Positions 34,380 to 44,500 of a DNA stretch of 64,000 bases are shown here, one piece after another. This DNA comes from Nocardia pseudobrasiliensis NBRC 108224. GTDB lineage: Bacteria; Actinomycetota; Actinomycetes; Mycobacteriales; Mycobacteriaceae. The stretch lies in contig NZ_BDBS01000009.1 of the NCBI RefSeq assembly GCF_001613105.1, forward strand, positions 124,001-188,000. Direction: 5' to 3'. The notes under the pieces are model-generated. The model made no database searches and was not told where the DNA came from. It saw only the letters and a list, made by a program, of their open reading frames with translations. The position numbers were made by a program, and so were the translations under genes. The first letter of the stretch is position 1. The number at the start of each line of letters is the position of its first letter.

Positions 34380-35624
34380 CTACTTCACCGTGTAGATCCA
34401 CACCACCGCGTTGGTCAGCTCGCCCTGCGCGTTCCACTTGTAATGACGGCCGCCCGTGCCGTCACCCTCGTAACCACGGACGTAATCGAGCACATCGGCG
34501 CGCGTCGACTTACCTCCGTCGATCGCCTTCAGCAGGATCGTGGCCAGGTCGTAGGCCTCCACGGAGTAGACGCCGGACTTCTGACCGTTGAGAGCCTGGT
34601 AGTCCTTCTCGAACTGATCGGGCGCCGGGCCGCAGGGGCAGCTCAGCACCGCGCCCTTGGCGGCGCTGCCGGCCTGGGCGAGGAACTGCGGGTCGTTGAC
34701 GCCGTCGGGGCCGACGAAGGTGGCCTTCACACCGCCGGACTTCAGCTGCGCGGCGAAGGGCGCGCCCTCGGCGTAGTAGCCGGAGTAGAACACCGCATCC
34801 GGATTCGCGGCCGCGACCTTGGTGACGGTGGCCGAGAAGTCCTTGTCACCGGTCTTCACACCGGCCGCGCACGACGGATCGGCGACCGCGCCGAGACCGG
34901 CGGTAATGCTCTTGGCCAGGCCGGTGCCGTAATCGCTGTCGTCCTGGACGACGCAGACCTTCTTGTAGTTGGCGGCCAGGTACTTACCGACCGAGGTGCC
35001 CTGCACGTCGTCGTTGGCCAGACCGCGGAAGAACGTCTTCCAGTTGTTGGTGGACAGCGTGGCGTTGGTGGCCGAGGAGGTCAGCGCGGCCAGGCCGTTG
35101 TCGGACAGGATCTGTCCGGTCGCCTTGGTCTCACCGGAGAACGCCGGGCCGACCAGTCCGATGATGGACTTGTCGTTGAGCACCTGCGGGATCACCGAGG
35201 TCGCCTTCTGCGGATCGCCCTCGGTGTCGAAGATCTTCAGATCGACCTTGCAGTTCGGGTTGGCCTTGTTGTGCTTGTCCACGGCCAGTTTCGCGCCGAG
35301 GGAGATGTTGATGCCGAGTGCGGCGTTCGCGCCGGTCTGCGCGCCCGCGAAGGCGAGGGCCGTACCGGGGGCGCAGGTGGCTTTACCGTCACCGGCCGGA
35401 TCGGCCGCCTTGGCGACCTCGCCCATCGACAGCGTCTTACCGCTGGAGTCGACCGGCCCGATCGGCTGGATGGACAGAGCGCCGCTGCCGCCGCTGGTGC
35501 CCGACTCCGAACCACCGCCGCTTGTGGTCGACTTGGAACTGCATCCGGTCAGCACCAGCGCCGCGGCAGCGCCGAGGACCAACAAACCTCGCGTGGTACG
35601 ACCGCGCCATGACGAACTGAGCAC
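34380..35624 (-). CDS. livK: branched-chain amino acid ABC substrate-binding lipoprotein
   Basis: 414 residues from GTG 35624, with GAGG 6 nt upstream. A lipoprotein signal (TRGLLVLGAAAALVLTGCSS, lipobox LTGC) and a Ser/Gly-rich linker precede a Peripla_BP_6 domain: AFAGAQTGANAALGINISLG, CKVDLKIFDTEGDPQKATSV, IGLVGPAFSGETKATGQIL, FFRGLANDDVQGTSVGKYLA and VCVVQDDSDYGTGLAKSI. It is the first gene of the livK-livH-livM-livGF operon. It captures branched-chain amino acids, possibly also amides or peptides, as this family has broad specificity. A hairpin in the gap upstream separates it from pdtaR. Confidence 0.93.
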   Translation of the reverse strand: MLSSSWRGRTTRGLLVLGAAAALVLTGCSSKSTTSGGGSESGTSGGSGALSIQPIGPVDSSGKTLSMGEVAKAADPAGDGKATCAPGTALAFAGAQTGANAALGINISLGAKLAVDKHNKANPNCKVDLKIFDTEGDPQKATSVIPQVLNDKSIIGLVGPAFSGETKATGQILSDNGLAALTSSATNATLSTNNWKTFFRGLANDDVQGTSVGKYLAANYKKVCVVQDDSDYGTGLAKSITAGLGAVADPSCAAGVKTGDKDFSATVTKVAAANPDAVFYSGYYAEGAPFAAQLKSGGVKATFVGPDGVNDPQFLAQAGSAAKGAVLSCPCGPAPDQFEKDYQALNGQKSGVYSVEAYDLATILLKAIDGGKSTRADVLDYVRGYEGDGTGGRHYKWNAQGELTNAVVWIYTVK

Positions 35625-35778
35625 GTTTCACCTCTAAATCCTGCGCACCCCCCGGGGTCACCGAGAGGGAGTCGACCTAAACATCGACTCGCCTGCAGAA
35701 CTTAGCGGCGCGGCGTTAGCTCCGCATCACATTCGGATCATTCATGTAACTTCGATCCCGAGTATTTACGAGGCCGTG

Positions 35779-35803
35779 TTGCCGGAGCGTTAATTTCCGG
35801 CAA
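35779..35803 (-). terminator. hairpin downstream of pdtaR or in the livK promoter region
   Basis: TTGCCGGA and TCCGGCAA form an 8-bp stem with a 9-nt AT-rich loop, about 70 nt beyond the pdtaR stop and about 155 nt before the livK start. It could end pdtaR transcription or be a regulator site for the liv operon. The rest of 35625-35873 contains no credible gene. Confidence 0.35.
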
Positions 35804-35873
35804 TCACGCAGGCAGAAGCCCTCGCGCATGACCCGATAATTTCCGTCTGGGAAATTTGCGAGCGCCATTCGTC

Positions 35874-36488
35874 CTATGATTTCGGCGCCAAGTTCTCCAA
35901 AACCACCTCGGCGACGGCTTTCATCGTGGTGCGGCGATCCATTGCGGTCCGCTGAATCCACTTGAAAGCCTGTGGCTCGGACAAACCCTGGGTCTGCATG
36001 AGCACACCCTTGGCCCGCTCGACCAGCTTGCGGGTCTCGAGCCGGTCGGCCAGATTGGCCACCTCGCCCTCGAGCGCGGTGATCTCGTGGAAGCGGCTGG
36101 CCGCCAATTCGATCGCCGGGACCAGGTCCGACTTGGTGAACGGCTTCACCAGGTAGGCCATGGCGCCCGCGTCCCGGGCCCGCTCGACCAGATCGCGCTG
36201 ACTGAACGCCGTCAGAATCACCACCGGCGCAAGGCGTTTCGAGGCGATCTCGGCGGCCGCGTCGATGCCATCGCGTCGCGGCATCTTGACGTCCATGATC
36301 ACCAGATCGGGCCGCAACTCCTCGGCGAGGTCGACGGCCTGCTGACCGTCCCCCGCCTCACCCACAACCTGATACCCCTCTTCGGAGAGCATCTCCACCA
36401 GGTCCATCCGGATCAGAGCCTCGTCCTCGGCCACCACCACACGCTTGGCGGCCGCATCCTTCTTCGCGCCCCCTGCTGACGTTCCCAT
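35874..36488 (-). CDS. pdtaR: ANTAR-domain response regulator
   Basis: 204 residues from ATG 36488 (MGTSAGGAKKDAAAKRVVVA), with GAGGGG about 7 nt upstream. A receiver domain (VVVAEDEALIRMDLVEML, DLVIMDVKMPRRDGIDAA, LTAFSQ, YLVKPF) has the phosphoacceptor Asp in VIMDVKMP. A C-terminal ANTAR domain (EGEVANLADRLETRKLVERA then KGVLMQTQGLSEPQAFKWIQ) binds RNA hairpins and antiterminates transcription. This matches the PdtaR/Rv1626 family, whose partner kinase PdtaS lies elsewhere. Gene order relative to polA and tesB also agrees with M. tuberculosis. Confidence 0.96.
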   Translation of the reverse strand: MGTSAGGAKKDAAAKRVVVAEDEALIRMDLVEMLSEEGYQVVGEAGDGQQAVDLAEELRPDLVIMDVKMPRRDGIDAAAEIASKRLAPVVILTAFSQRDLVERARDAGAMAYLVKPFTKSDLVPAIELAASRFHEITALEGEVANLADRLETRKLVERAKGVLMQTQGLSEPQAFKWIQRTAMDRRTTMKAVAEVVLENLAPKS

Positions 36489-36689
36489 AGACAGACCCCT
36501 CGTGATTCCGATGCCGACACTCGCCACCCACCGCACCCAACGCCCACCCACGCCGGCCCGGCACGCACCCGAGTGCCCTAAAGCGTACAGTTCAACCCGT
36601 CGAGCAACCCATCTACCCAGCGCAAAGCCGCCAACCCCACACCGATTCGTCGTCGACGCCCCCCACCCGCTATCATTTCCCCCCGGTGC

Positions 36690-36776
36690 GCCGAGTTGGC
36701 GGAACTGGCAGACGCGACGGTCTCAAAAACCGTTGTCCTCACGGACGTGTGGGTTCGAGTCCCACACTCGGCACCA
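36690..36776 (+). tRNA. tRNA-Leu (anticodon CAA)
   Basis: The acceptor GCCGAGT (36690-36696) pairs with ACTCGGC (36766-36772), A is the discriminator and CCA (36774-36776) is encoded. The anticodon stem-loop ACGGT-CTCAAAA-ACCGT gives CAA, which reads UUG. A long variable arm (around GTCCTCACGGAC) and the T arm GTGGGTTCGAGTCCCAC are typical of a class II leucine tRNA. It stands alone upstream of the accessory block that ends at tesB. Confidence 0.97.
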
Positions 36777-36841
36777 ATCCAGGGATCCTCACCCGGCATC
36801 CGTCCCGCGAGTCGAAGCTCATGTGGCGCAATCGCTTTCCC

Positions 36842-37501
36842 TCACGCGGTGAGCAGATACGCCGCCGAGGCGAGCGTGATGCCCAGGAGCGCGCCGACTT
36901 CCGCCTGCTGGCGAATGTGATCGCCGAGCCGGACCCCCGACCAGCCGATCACCGCGGTCAGCGGGAGCGCCGCGAGCGCCCAGGGTGAGGCGATCATCGC
37001 CAGTAATACGGTGGTACCCGCGGCGACCGCGGTGTGGGCCGATACCTTCCATTTCCATACCGCCGTCACCACGCAGACACCCGCCAGAACGGCGAGCACC
37101 GAGGCCGTCCAGGCGATCAGCTCGCGCGGTCCGGCCAAGAGAATCTCGATGACCAAGCCGAAACCGATGGCGGCGAGGATCGCCGGATTCACGCCGTGTG
37201 GCTCGCTTTCCACAACTCCGTGCCGTCCGACCGACAGATTGATGATTACCGGAATGCCGCCCGTGATCACCGCGACGAATACACCCCATGCCAGAGCGCC
37301 TACCGCGATGCCCGCCGATATCGCGGTGCAAAAGTTGACCATCCACGGCGCACCGAGCTCGGTGACAACTCGCGCGGCCGGCACATAGGTCCTCGTCCTC
37401 GTCGTCTCGACGCGGTCGTCTCGAAGATTCTGGAATTCCCCGCGAAACGCCCCCGTCACCACGACACCTACCACCTGACCGCCGATCACGCCGTCATCCA
37501 A
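36842..37501 (-). CDS. PAP2-like membrane protein
   Basis: 219 residues; the start is uncertain (TTG 37501 used, no clear Shine-Dalgarno). Six membrane segments are predicted. Blocks WKWKVSAHTAVAAGTTVLLA and WSGVRLGDHIRQQAEVGALLG align with the second and third phosphatase motifs of the PAP2 superfamily (SGH and SRxxxxxH-like), with His in both. The leading K-x6-RP motif is not recognisable, as in other short actinobacterial members. A phosphatidate or polyprenyl-diphosphate phosphatase role is plausible but activity is not assured. It is minus-strand, divergent from the beta-lactamase gene. Confidence 0.7.
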   Translation of the reverse strand: MDDGVIGGQVVGVVVTGAFRGEFQNLRDDRVETTRTRTYVPAARVVTELGAPWMVNFCTAISAGIAVGALAWGVFVAVITGGIPVIINLSVGRHGVVESEPHGVNPAILAAIGFGLVIEILLAGPRELIAWTASVLAVLAGVCVVTAVWKWKVSAHTAVAAGTTVLLAMIASPWALAALPLTAVIGWSGVRLGDHIRQQAEVGALLGITLASAAYLLTA

Positions 37502-37672
37502 TCACCCGCGAGACCGATGTCAATCCAATCCGGGAAACCCCTGAGAAATCAGCGGATTTGTTTAGCGGAGCTGAAAGAAACGGCGCACTGACTCCGAAGT
37601 GACACCGGCCTGACGGCCGGGAATCTTCTGTATGGAATCGTGGGCCGCACGTGACGAGACGGAAGGTGCGGG

Positions 37673-38557
37673 ATGCGGTTGAGTCGGTGGGTCGGGGTTG
37701 CGGTTGTCGCGGGGGTCGTGATGGTGGCGGGGTGTTCGAGCACGGGGTCTGTTCCGACTACACCGGCGGCGAGCTCGTCGGATCAGCGGTTCGGTGAGCT
37801 GGAGCGGAAGTACGGGGCTCGGCTGGGGGTGTTCGCGATCGACTCGGACGGCAAGCGGGTGGGATATCGGCAGGATGAGCGGTTCGCCTTCGATTCGACG
37901 TTCAAGACGCTGGTGTGCGGGACGTTGTTGCGCGAGCATCCACTGGCTACCGGGTACTTCGAGCAGGTGGTGCACTACACGCGCGAGGACGTCGTGAAAT
38001 ATTCGCCGGTGACCGAGACGCGGATCGATACGGGGATGAGCGTCGCGGAGCTGTGCGAGGCGGCAATCACCAAGAGCGACAATACGGCCGGGAACCAGTT
38101 GCTGAAACTCGTGGGTGGGCCGGAGGCCTTGACGAAGGCATTGCGGACGCTCGGCGACTCGGTAACCCGGTCGGATCGGTGGGAGACCGAATTGAACACC
38201 TCGATTCCGGGCGACGAGCGCGACACCACGACGCCCGCCGCGATCGGAAACGACTATCGCGCGCTGCTGACCGGTGAGGCGCTCGGCGCACCCGAGCGGG
38301 ACCGGCTGAAATCCTGGCTCGTCGCCAATACCACCGGCGGACAACGCATTCGAGCGGGCGTACCGAAGGAGTGGACCGTCGGCGACAAAACCGGCACCGG
38401 CGACTACGGTTCGGCCAACGACGTCGCGGTGGCGTGGACCGAGCGGGGCACGCCGGTGGTGATCTCGATCCTCAGCGTGAAATCCGATCAGCAGGCTCAG
38501 GCCGATAACGCACTGCTGGCCGATGCCGCCCGGATCGTGGTCGACGGGCTGCGCTGA
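37673..38557 (+). CDS. class A beta-lactamase lipoprotein (FAR/AST-like)
   Basis: 294 residues from ATG 37673, with GGAAGG 6 nt upstream. A lipoprotein signal ([15 protein letters not shown]) anchors it to the outer face of the membrane. All class A motifs are intact: DSTFKT (Ser75-x-x-Lys78, Ambler S70/K73), KSDNTAG (S130-D-N), WETELN (catalytic Glu166 region) and [11 protein letters not shown] (K234-T-G). The overall sequence resembles the chromosomal Nocardia enzymes FAR-1 and AST-1, which hydrolyse penicillins and cephalosporins. No adjacent AmpR-type regulator was found; the next gene starts 68 bp downstream on the same strand. Confidence 0.93.
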   Translation: MRLSRWVGVAVVAGVVMVAGCSSTGSVPTTPAASSSDQRFGELERKYGARLGVFAIDSDGKRVGYRQDERFAFDSTFKTLVCGTLLREHPLATGYFEQVVHYTREDVVKYSPVTETRIDTGMSVAELCEAAITKSDNTAGNQLLKLVGGPEALTKALRTLGDSVTRSDRWETELNTSIPGDERDTTTPAAIGNDYRALLTGEALGAPERDRLKSWLVANTTGGQRIRAGVPKEWTVGDKTGTGDYGSANDVAVAWTERGTPVVISILSVKSDQQAQADNALLADAARIVVDGLR

Positions 38558-38625
38558 ACCGGTCCGGCCGCGAATGCGTAGATCCGCGTAGGGTGAGATA
38601 CAGCCCTCGAGCGGAGGTCGCGAAT

Positions 38626-39138
38626 ATGCGGGTGAACCGGCTGACGGCGGACCTGTCGGAATACCCGGATCTCGTCGTCATCTATCTCGGTATGCGGGTG
38701 CGCAGACCGAGGGGTGTTCTACGGCTGCTCGGGCTCGGCCCGAAACTGTATCGCTCGCATCGGGATCGGCCCGACGGGCTGCTGCTGCACGAGGACGTCA
38801 TCTGGTCGCTGTTCCCGCCGCACTGGGGAGCCCGGCAGTATTGGCGGGATCTGGACAGCCTGGAGCGTTGGACCCGATCCGCGCCGCACCGGGACTGGTG
38901 GCAGCAATTTCTCCGCGACTCCGGCGGCACCGGATTCTGGCACGAGGCGTACTTCGCCCGCGGCGGTATCGACGCGATGTACGACGATATGACAATCCCG
39001 ACCGGACTCGCCCAGTTCGCGCCCACGGTCCCGTCGCGCGGCAGGCTGTTCTCCACCCGCGGCCGGGTGCAACGAACCGATCCACTGGTCGCGCCCGTGG
39101 TCGACGAAACGGCTTACTACCCGGACGGTTCCGGCTGA
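38626..39138 (+). CDS. DUF4188-type protein (possible heme/monooxygenase-like)
   Basis: 170 residues from ATG 38626 (MRVNRLTADLSEYPDLVVIY), with GGAGG 8 nt upstream. It carries YLGMRVRRPRGVLRLLGLGP, HRDRPDGLLLHEDVIWSLFP then PHWGARQYWRDLDSLERWTR, and HRDWWQQFLRDSGGTGFWHE, typical of the DUF4188 family in the dimeric alpha-beta barrel superfamily. Reactions assigned to related members vary, so I would not name one. It lies 68 bp after the beta-lactamase gene on the same strand and may share its transcript. Confidence 0.8.
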   Translation: MRVNRLTADLSEYPDLVVIYLGMRVRRPRGVLRLLGLGPKLYRSHRDRPDGLLLHEDVIWSLFPPHWGARQYWRDLDSLERWTRSAPHRDWWQQFLRDSGGTGFWHEAYFARGGIDAMYDDMTIPTGLAQFAPTVPSRGRLFSTRGRVQRTDPLVAPVVDETAYYPDGSG

Positions 39139-39293
39139 AAACAGTCGTTTTCCGATGATCTACCCTGTACGGCGACTTGCGGGCGAACACTCGTGCACGA
39201 CTCGCTACCTAAACATGAACATCTGACCAAATCAGGCGGATACGGCCATTTCGCGCTACCCGTGTCGCCGAAGGGCCGCTTAGCGTACCTGCC

Positions 39294-39920
39294 ATGCACG
39301 TCCTGTTCGTCTGCACCGGCAATGTTTGTAGGTCGGTGATCGCGGAGCGCCTCACCCGCGCCATGGCCGCCGAACACGGATTGTCCGACCTCACCGCCGA
39401 AAGCGCCGGCACGCGAGCGCTCGTCGGATTCGGCGTGGAACCGCTCGCGGCCAAGACCATCACCGGACTCGGCGGCGACGCCGACGGATTCAAGGCCCGC
39501 AAACTCAAGCCCGACATGATCGAACGCGCCGATCTGGTGCTGGCCATGACCGAACACATCCGCGACGACATCATGAAACTGGATCCGCCCGCGGCCGCGC
39601 GCACCTTCACGCTGCTCGAGGCGCACCGGATCGCGAAGGTCAGCGGCGCCCGCACGATCTCCGAAATCGATCGCGCCCGAAACGATCTCGCGCTGGTGGG
39701 CCGGGAGAACATCGCCGATCCGGTGGGCTTGTCGGAGGAGAAGTACTGCGAGGTCGGCGACCGCATCGCCGAGGCGCTGGTTCCGCTGTTGCTGGCGTTG
39801 CACATCCACGAGAACCAGGGCACCGACGAGCGCGGACGACCCCGGCTGGTGGTGCTGCCGGGCGGGCGCAGCGAGCCGCCGGCCTACACCACGATGACGC
39901 GACTGGGCCGGCACGCCTGA
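39294..39920 (+). CDS. low-molecular-weight protein tyrosine phosphatase
   Basis: 208 residues. The P-loop MHVLFVCTGNVCRS (Cys7, Arg13) and the later NIADPVGLSEEKYCEVGDRI, which can supply the general acid Asp, define the LMW-PTP fold. About 50 extra C-terminal residues (HENQGTDERGRPRLVVLPGG) are disordered. Bacterial members dephosphorylate tyrosine kinases or, in actinobacteria, secreted or signalling substrates. It precedes the STAND cassette on the same strand, with a 118-bp gap to the next gene, so co-regulation is possible but unproven. Confidence 0.92.
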   Translation: MHVLFVCTGNVCRSVIAERLTRAMAAEHGLSDLTAESAGTRALVGFGVEPLAAKTITGLGGDADGFKARKLKPDMIERADLVLAMTEHIRDDIMKLDPPAAARTFTLLEAHRIAKVSGARTISEIDRARNDLALVGRENIADPVGLSEEKYCEVGDRIAEALVPLLLALHIHENQGTDERGRPRLVVLPGGRSEPPAYTTMTRLGRHA

Positions 39921-40038
39921 TCCACGCGGAAAAGGTTCGGCAGAACACGCATGTGTCCTCCCCATAACGCGCGACAAAGGATTACACTCCCCGCGGAACA
40001 GTGCTGCCGAAGGTTCGACACAAGAACAGGACTCAGAC

Positions 40039-40440
40039 ATGCCGAAACGCATTTCGGATGTTTCGCTCCATGTTTATGTGACGCCGGAAACCCTCGAACG
40101 CGTCGTCGAAACCGTGCGCGGTGTGGTCGATGATCATGTGGCCGACCGGGACATCTTCGCCTGGCGCTTCACCCTTCCGGTCGATACCGACCAACCGGAT
40201 CATACGGTCCTCGAAACGCAGTGGCGGCTGGATCATCCCGGCGCCGAATCGGGCGATCGACGCACCTACGAGATAGCGCTGAGCCTGGTCGGGGACAAGA
40301 AACTGCTCACCGCGGCGAATCTGGCCACCCTGGAACGCGAACTCGCCCTCGGAATGACCGCCGAGGACGCGGCGCCCTACTCCATCCACGCCCTCCATCG
40401 CGAGGGCTTCGATCTCGAGGAAAACCGCGAGTTGATCTAG
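40039..40440 (+). CDS. hypothetical protein, first gene of the STAND cassette
   Basis: 133 residues, MPKRISDVSLHVYVTPETLERV. A mixed alpha/beta protein with ERVVETVRGVVDDHVADRDIFA, FTLPVDTDQPDHTVLETQWRL and a C-terminal helical part with LTAANLATLERELALGMTAED. No signal peptide, membrane helix or recognisable motif. AGGA lies 8 nt upstream of the start. It is followed 148 bp later by the membrane protein of the cassette, on the same strand. It may be a cytosolic sensor, adaptor or effector; that is only guessed from position. Confidence 0.65.
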   Translation: MPKRISDVSLHVYVTPETLERVVETVRGVVDDHVADRDIFAWRFTLPVDTDQPDHTVLETQWRLDHPGAESGDRRTYEIALSLVGDKKLLTAANLATLERELALGMTAEDAAPYSIHALHREGFDLEENRELI

Positions 40441-40588
40441 ATTCGCGTATCCGTTCGTCAAGCGGGCCGGACGGACGAACTCGATCCGGTTACGCTTCAG
40501 CGTCTTCGACGACCCCGGAACGAACTCGTGTCGCAGAATGCCTTGCGATGCGAAGTACGACAACGAATCTTCCGGGAAAGTAGTACCA

Positions 40589-41500
40589 ATGCTGTCCGGC
40601 CTGCTACCAGGTATTCGTCAGATCAGAACCCCGTTGGCGGCCGGATATCTGATCGCGGCCACCCTCGCGCTCGCCTCGGGTCTCACCGCCGCGCGCGGCC
40701 TGAAAACGCCGCTGTTCCAAGATCTTTCCCGGCTCGCCACGGCCGGCGGGCGCGGGCCGACGCTCGCGGCAATCACCTTCGCCGCCTATCTGGCCGGGGT
40801 GATCTGGGTTCCGGTCTGGCAGAACGCACTCCGGCTCAGCGGCCGATATCTCGGCGGGCGCACGCGGCGCGAGATATTCGCGACCACCGCCAACGCCGTG
40901 AACGGCGGACTCTCGGGCGCCAATATTCGCCGACTGTCCGAACTCGTGCAGCGACGCCTGGACAATGAAACCACCCGGCCGGATTCGCCGACCTCCCGGA
41001 ATTTCCGCAACACGCTCGGCCAACTCGCGCAGATGTATACCGACCGCCGGGCCTCCGACGGTCGCGAGCGATTACTCGCCGAGGGCACCGCGGCGCTCCT
41101 TCCCGCCGCGGCGGCGGAATTGCTCGATCTGGTTCCCGCCCGGCTCGTCTCCGCCGATCGTGAAATCTGGAACAGCTGGGACCAGACGCATGCCGAGGCG
41201 GAATTCCGCTCGACGGTGGCGATTCCCGCGGGCGCGGTCTTCGCCGCCCTCGCCTGGACCTACGGATCGCTGTGGCTCATCGGTCTGATCGTCTCGCCGC
41301 TGCTGCTCTACACCGCGGCCAAACACAGCGAGCGAGCCACCGCGATTCTGGTCGAGGCGGTTCGGGTCAAACAGATCCCGCTGTTCGTGAACGACGACGA
41401 TATGCCCGAGTTGAGCTGGACCGTGGCCGACGGGACGACCGCGGACGCGCCACCGGCGGTGGCGGCTCGGGCGCGCGCGGTATGCGCGCCGATCGGTTGA
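40589..41500 (+). CDS. four-helix membrane protein of the STAND cassette
   Basis: About 303 residues from ATG 40589 (MLSGLLPGIRQIRTPLAAGY), supported by GAAAG 8 nt upstream; the open frame reaches 40538. Two N-terminal helices (TPLAAGYLIAATLALASGL, LAAITFAAYLAGVIWVPVW) and two near residues 218-255 (VAIPAGAVFAALAWTYGSLW, LIGLIVSPLLLYTA) flank a long cytosolic helical region (RRLSELVQRRLDNETTRPDS, FRNTLGQLAQMYTDRRASDG, LLPAAAAELLDLVPARLVSA). A soluble C-terminal tail (FVNDDDMPELSWTVADGT) follows. No known family recognised. It ends 52 bp before the large ATPase, so it is probably an operon partner and a membrane anchor or effector. Confidence 0.75.
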   Translation: MLSGLLPGIRQIRTPLAAGYLIAATLALASGLTAARGLKTPLFQDLSRLATAGGRGPTLAAITFAAYLAGVIWVPVWQNALRLSGRYLGGRTRREIFATTANAVNGGLSGANIRRLSELVQRRLDNETTRPDSPTSRNFRNTLGQLAQMYTDRRASDGRERLLAEGTAALLPAAAAELLDLVPARLVSADREIWNSWDQTHAEAEFRSTVAIPAGAVFAALAWTYGSLWLIGLIVSPLLLYTAAKHSERATAILVEAVRVKQIPLFVNDDDMPELSWTVADGTTADAPPAVAARARAVCAPIG

Positions 41501-41552
41501 TGCGACGGCCTTCGGGGAGGCCGCCGACCGAAGCAGTTCGAAAGGTGAGGTA

Positions 41553-44500
41553 GTGGGAGCAGTGGACGCGGAATTCGTTCGATCCGTCGCGTCGGTCGGC
41601 GATCAGGTCGAAATCCGGTTGGTGAGCGGGGATCTGCTGCCGGGCCGACTGGCGAGTCTGGGCGAGGATCGGCTCGTGCTCGATCAGGGCCCCGACGGTC
41701 AGCTGGTGCTCACGCTCGGGGCGGTCCTGTTCGTGCGCACCGTCGCCGCCGCCGGCGAACAGACGCCCGCGCCGCCGACTTCGCCGCCTCGCCCGGCCGA
41801 CGATCCCCCGGCGGATATCGATGTCTCCGCGCCGCTGGCCGAACTCGCGGCCATGAGCGTGCTGCCGCTACGCGCGCCGCTGACCGCGCCCGATCCGGTG
41901 CGTCGCGACGTGGTCTCCATAACCAACTCCCTGGGCAATGCGGTCAAAATCAATGAGCTGGACCCGAAATACGGCCGGGTGCGGCCGCTGCTGCTGCGGG
42001 CCAAGGGTTTGGTGAGCCGCTATCCGAGCGCGGCGGATCTGCGCTATCTGGCCGGGGTGCTCGCCCTGCTGGTGGGCGAGGATCGCGACGCGCGACAATC
42101 GCTGACCACCGCCGCGGAGATCGGCGACGATCCGGAGTATCTGCGCCTGACGGCGATCGCCTGCGCGCGGACCGAGGAGACCGCGGCCGCGGTCTTCGCA
42201 CTGGTGGACTATTTCAAATCGGTCCCACCCAAACGCACCGATCCCCTGTGGCGAATCCTGCGGCAGCTCAGCGCCGGCGGCTCGACCCGAAATGTGCTGG
42301 ACGACATAGCCTCCGAGCACGCGCGCAAATTGGTCGGGCCCGCCGAACCGGAACCCGCGCCGGTGCGGACGCCCGTCCCGGCGGCGAAACCACCCGTCCC
42401 GCGGCCCACGCGGATCGCCCCCGTGCGCCGGGTCCCGACCGCGAAGCCGGAGACCAGAACTCCGGAGAACCCCTACGACAAGGCCAAACACCTCGAACAT
42501 CGGGAGAAGGATCTCGCCGGAGCCCAGGCCGCCTACCGCCAAGCCATCAAACTGGGTTTCAAAGCCGAAAGCGCGGTCAAAGATCTGGCATGGCTGACCA
42601 AACGGGTCGAGGGCCCGCACGCGGCCCTGCGCGTGATCAATGTCGAATTCGCGGGCATGGTCAGCCCCGGGGACGCGCTGGACAACATCCTCATCGACTT
42701 CTACCTGTCCACCCAGGAATACGACGCCGTCATCCCGCTGCTCGAGCGGCAGGCGCGACGCACGGATATCAATGAGGGCCAACGCGCCCATCGCACCTAC
42801 CAACTCGCCATCAGCAAGCTGTCCGACGGGCGCGAATGCGTCGAGGACTGGCATCGGATCAATCAGACCAGACCGTCGCCCGCGGCCCGGCGCGGCCTGG
42901 CGCTGGCGCTCATCCAGCGCGCGAACGTCGACGATTACGACGAGGCCGAGCGGGTGCTCGAGGGCGATGTCGACGAGAAGTCGGCCGATATCCGCCGCCG
43001 GATCGATGAGATCAGAAGCGGCGACTACAAGGACATCGACCTGCGCGAGTGGGCCACCGAGATCCTCGGCGAACCGGACCGCCTCCCGCTGACCCCGCTG
43101 GTGAATTTCGTGATGGAGCACTATTCCGTCAGCGCCACCAAACTTCGCCAGCAGAAGGAGGGCGAAGGTAAGCGGCCGTCCTATCAGGACGCTCGCCGTC
43201 TGGCCGATATCGGCCGCCAGAATCGGCAGCACGCCCGAGAGCTCAGCGCCGACAACTACATGTCGGCCGCGGCGATCACCTGGGAGTCCACCAAGGAGGA
43301 ATTCGCCGAATTCCTGACCTCGGGCCTGACCACGGTCGCCGATGTCATGCTCGAGCGGCAGTCGCCGGACGCGGCGCGCGAACTCTATCTCGAGGCGCTG
43401 CGCGCTTCGGAGGGTCTCGACGATCCGGAGGCGCTACAGGACACCTGGTTGGCATTGAATCGCTTCGTCCGCTCCCGCGACGGGCGCATGGTGCTGCTGG
43501 GCGGTCGTCCGCAGAAAAGCCGATCCAATATCGCCAAGGCTCTGGCCGATCAGCTGAAAGCGCACGGCGAGAACGTCTTCGACCTCGTCACCCAATTGGT
43601 GTCGCAGACCAGTCTGGGCGGGGAGATCATTCTCGAGGCCGTCGGCAAGGTCGACGGTCTGGGTCGCCCGGCGCGGGACTATCTGCGCCAGCAGGTCGAT
43701 TCGCCCGGCGGCCTGGGCTCGGCCGAATTGCTCAAGAACGCCTGGCGGCGGCTGGCCGAACGCTGGTCGCAGGAGCAGTCGCAGACGATCGCGCAGCTGT
43801 CGTTCCTACAGGACATCGATCTGTCCAACGATGTGCTCGCCGTGACCATCGAGCGGATCGATCAATATCTGACCGGACCGCACGAACAGGATCAGCTGTA
43901 TCGGGTGTCCACCGCGCTGCAGCGGCTGCGAGATTATCTGGCGGAGAAGTCCTTCGAGGATCGCGAGGCCCGCCTGCGCCGGGCCAGCGAAACGGTGAAG
44001 ATCCTGCAGCAGGAGATTCGGCAGGCGCCGACCAGATTCTCCGTCGAGGCGATCTGGCCGGTCTGCGAGAAGATTCTGCAGTTGGTCAGCGCGGCCACCA
44101 GCGATCTGCACGCCCAGCACAAACCGGAACCGGAACTGTCGCTCGCGCTGAATCAGGCAACGATGGATCAGAGCGGTCGAATCACCGTGCAGATCAAGGT
44201 GTCCAACCGCGCCGGGGCCGCGCCGCTGGAATCACCGACCCTGATGTGCGCCGATGAGGAACTGCTCGACGGAAAGAGCCTGTCGGACAATCTGCCGGTG
44301 GCGATCCGGGGCGGCGACCACCACATCCAGGTGATGAAGATCCGGGTGCGCAGCCGAATTCGCGACGACGGCGCGTTCTCGCTGCCGGTCACCCTCGAGT
44401 ACGGCGCGCGCAATCTCGACAGGCGGGAATCGCGCGAGACCACCCTGCCTGTGCGCTTGCTCAACGGCGACGATTTCGTCCCGATCGTCAATCCGTTCCA

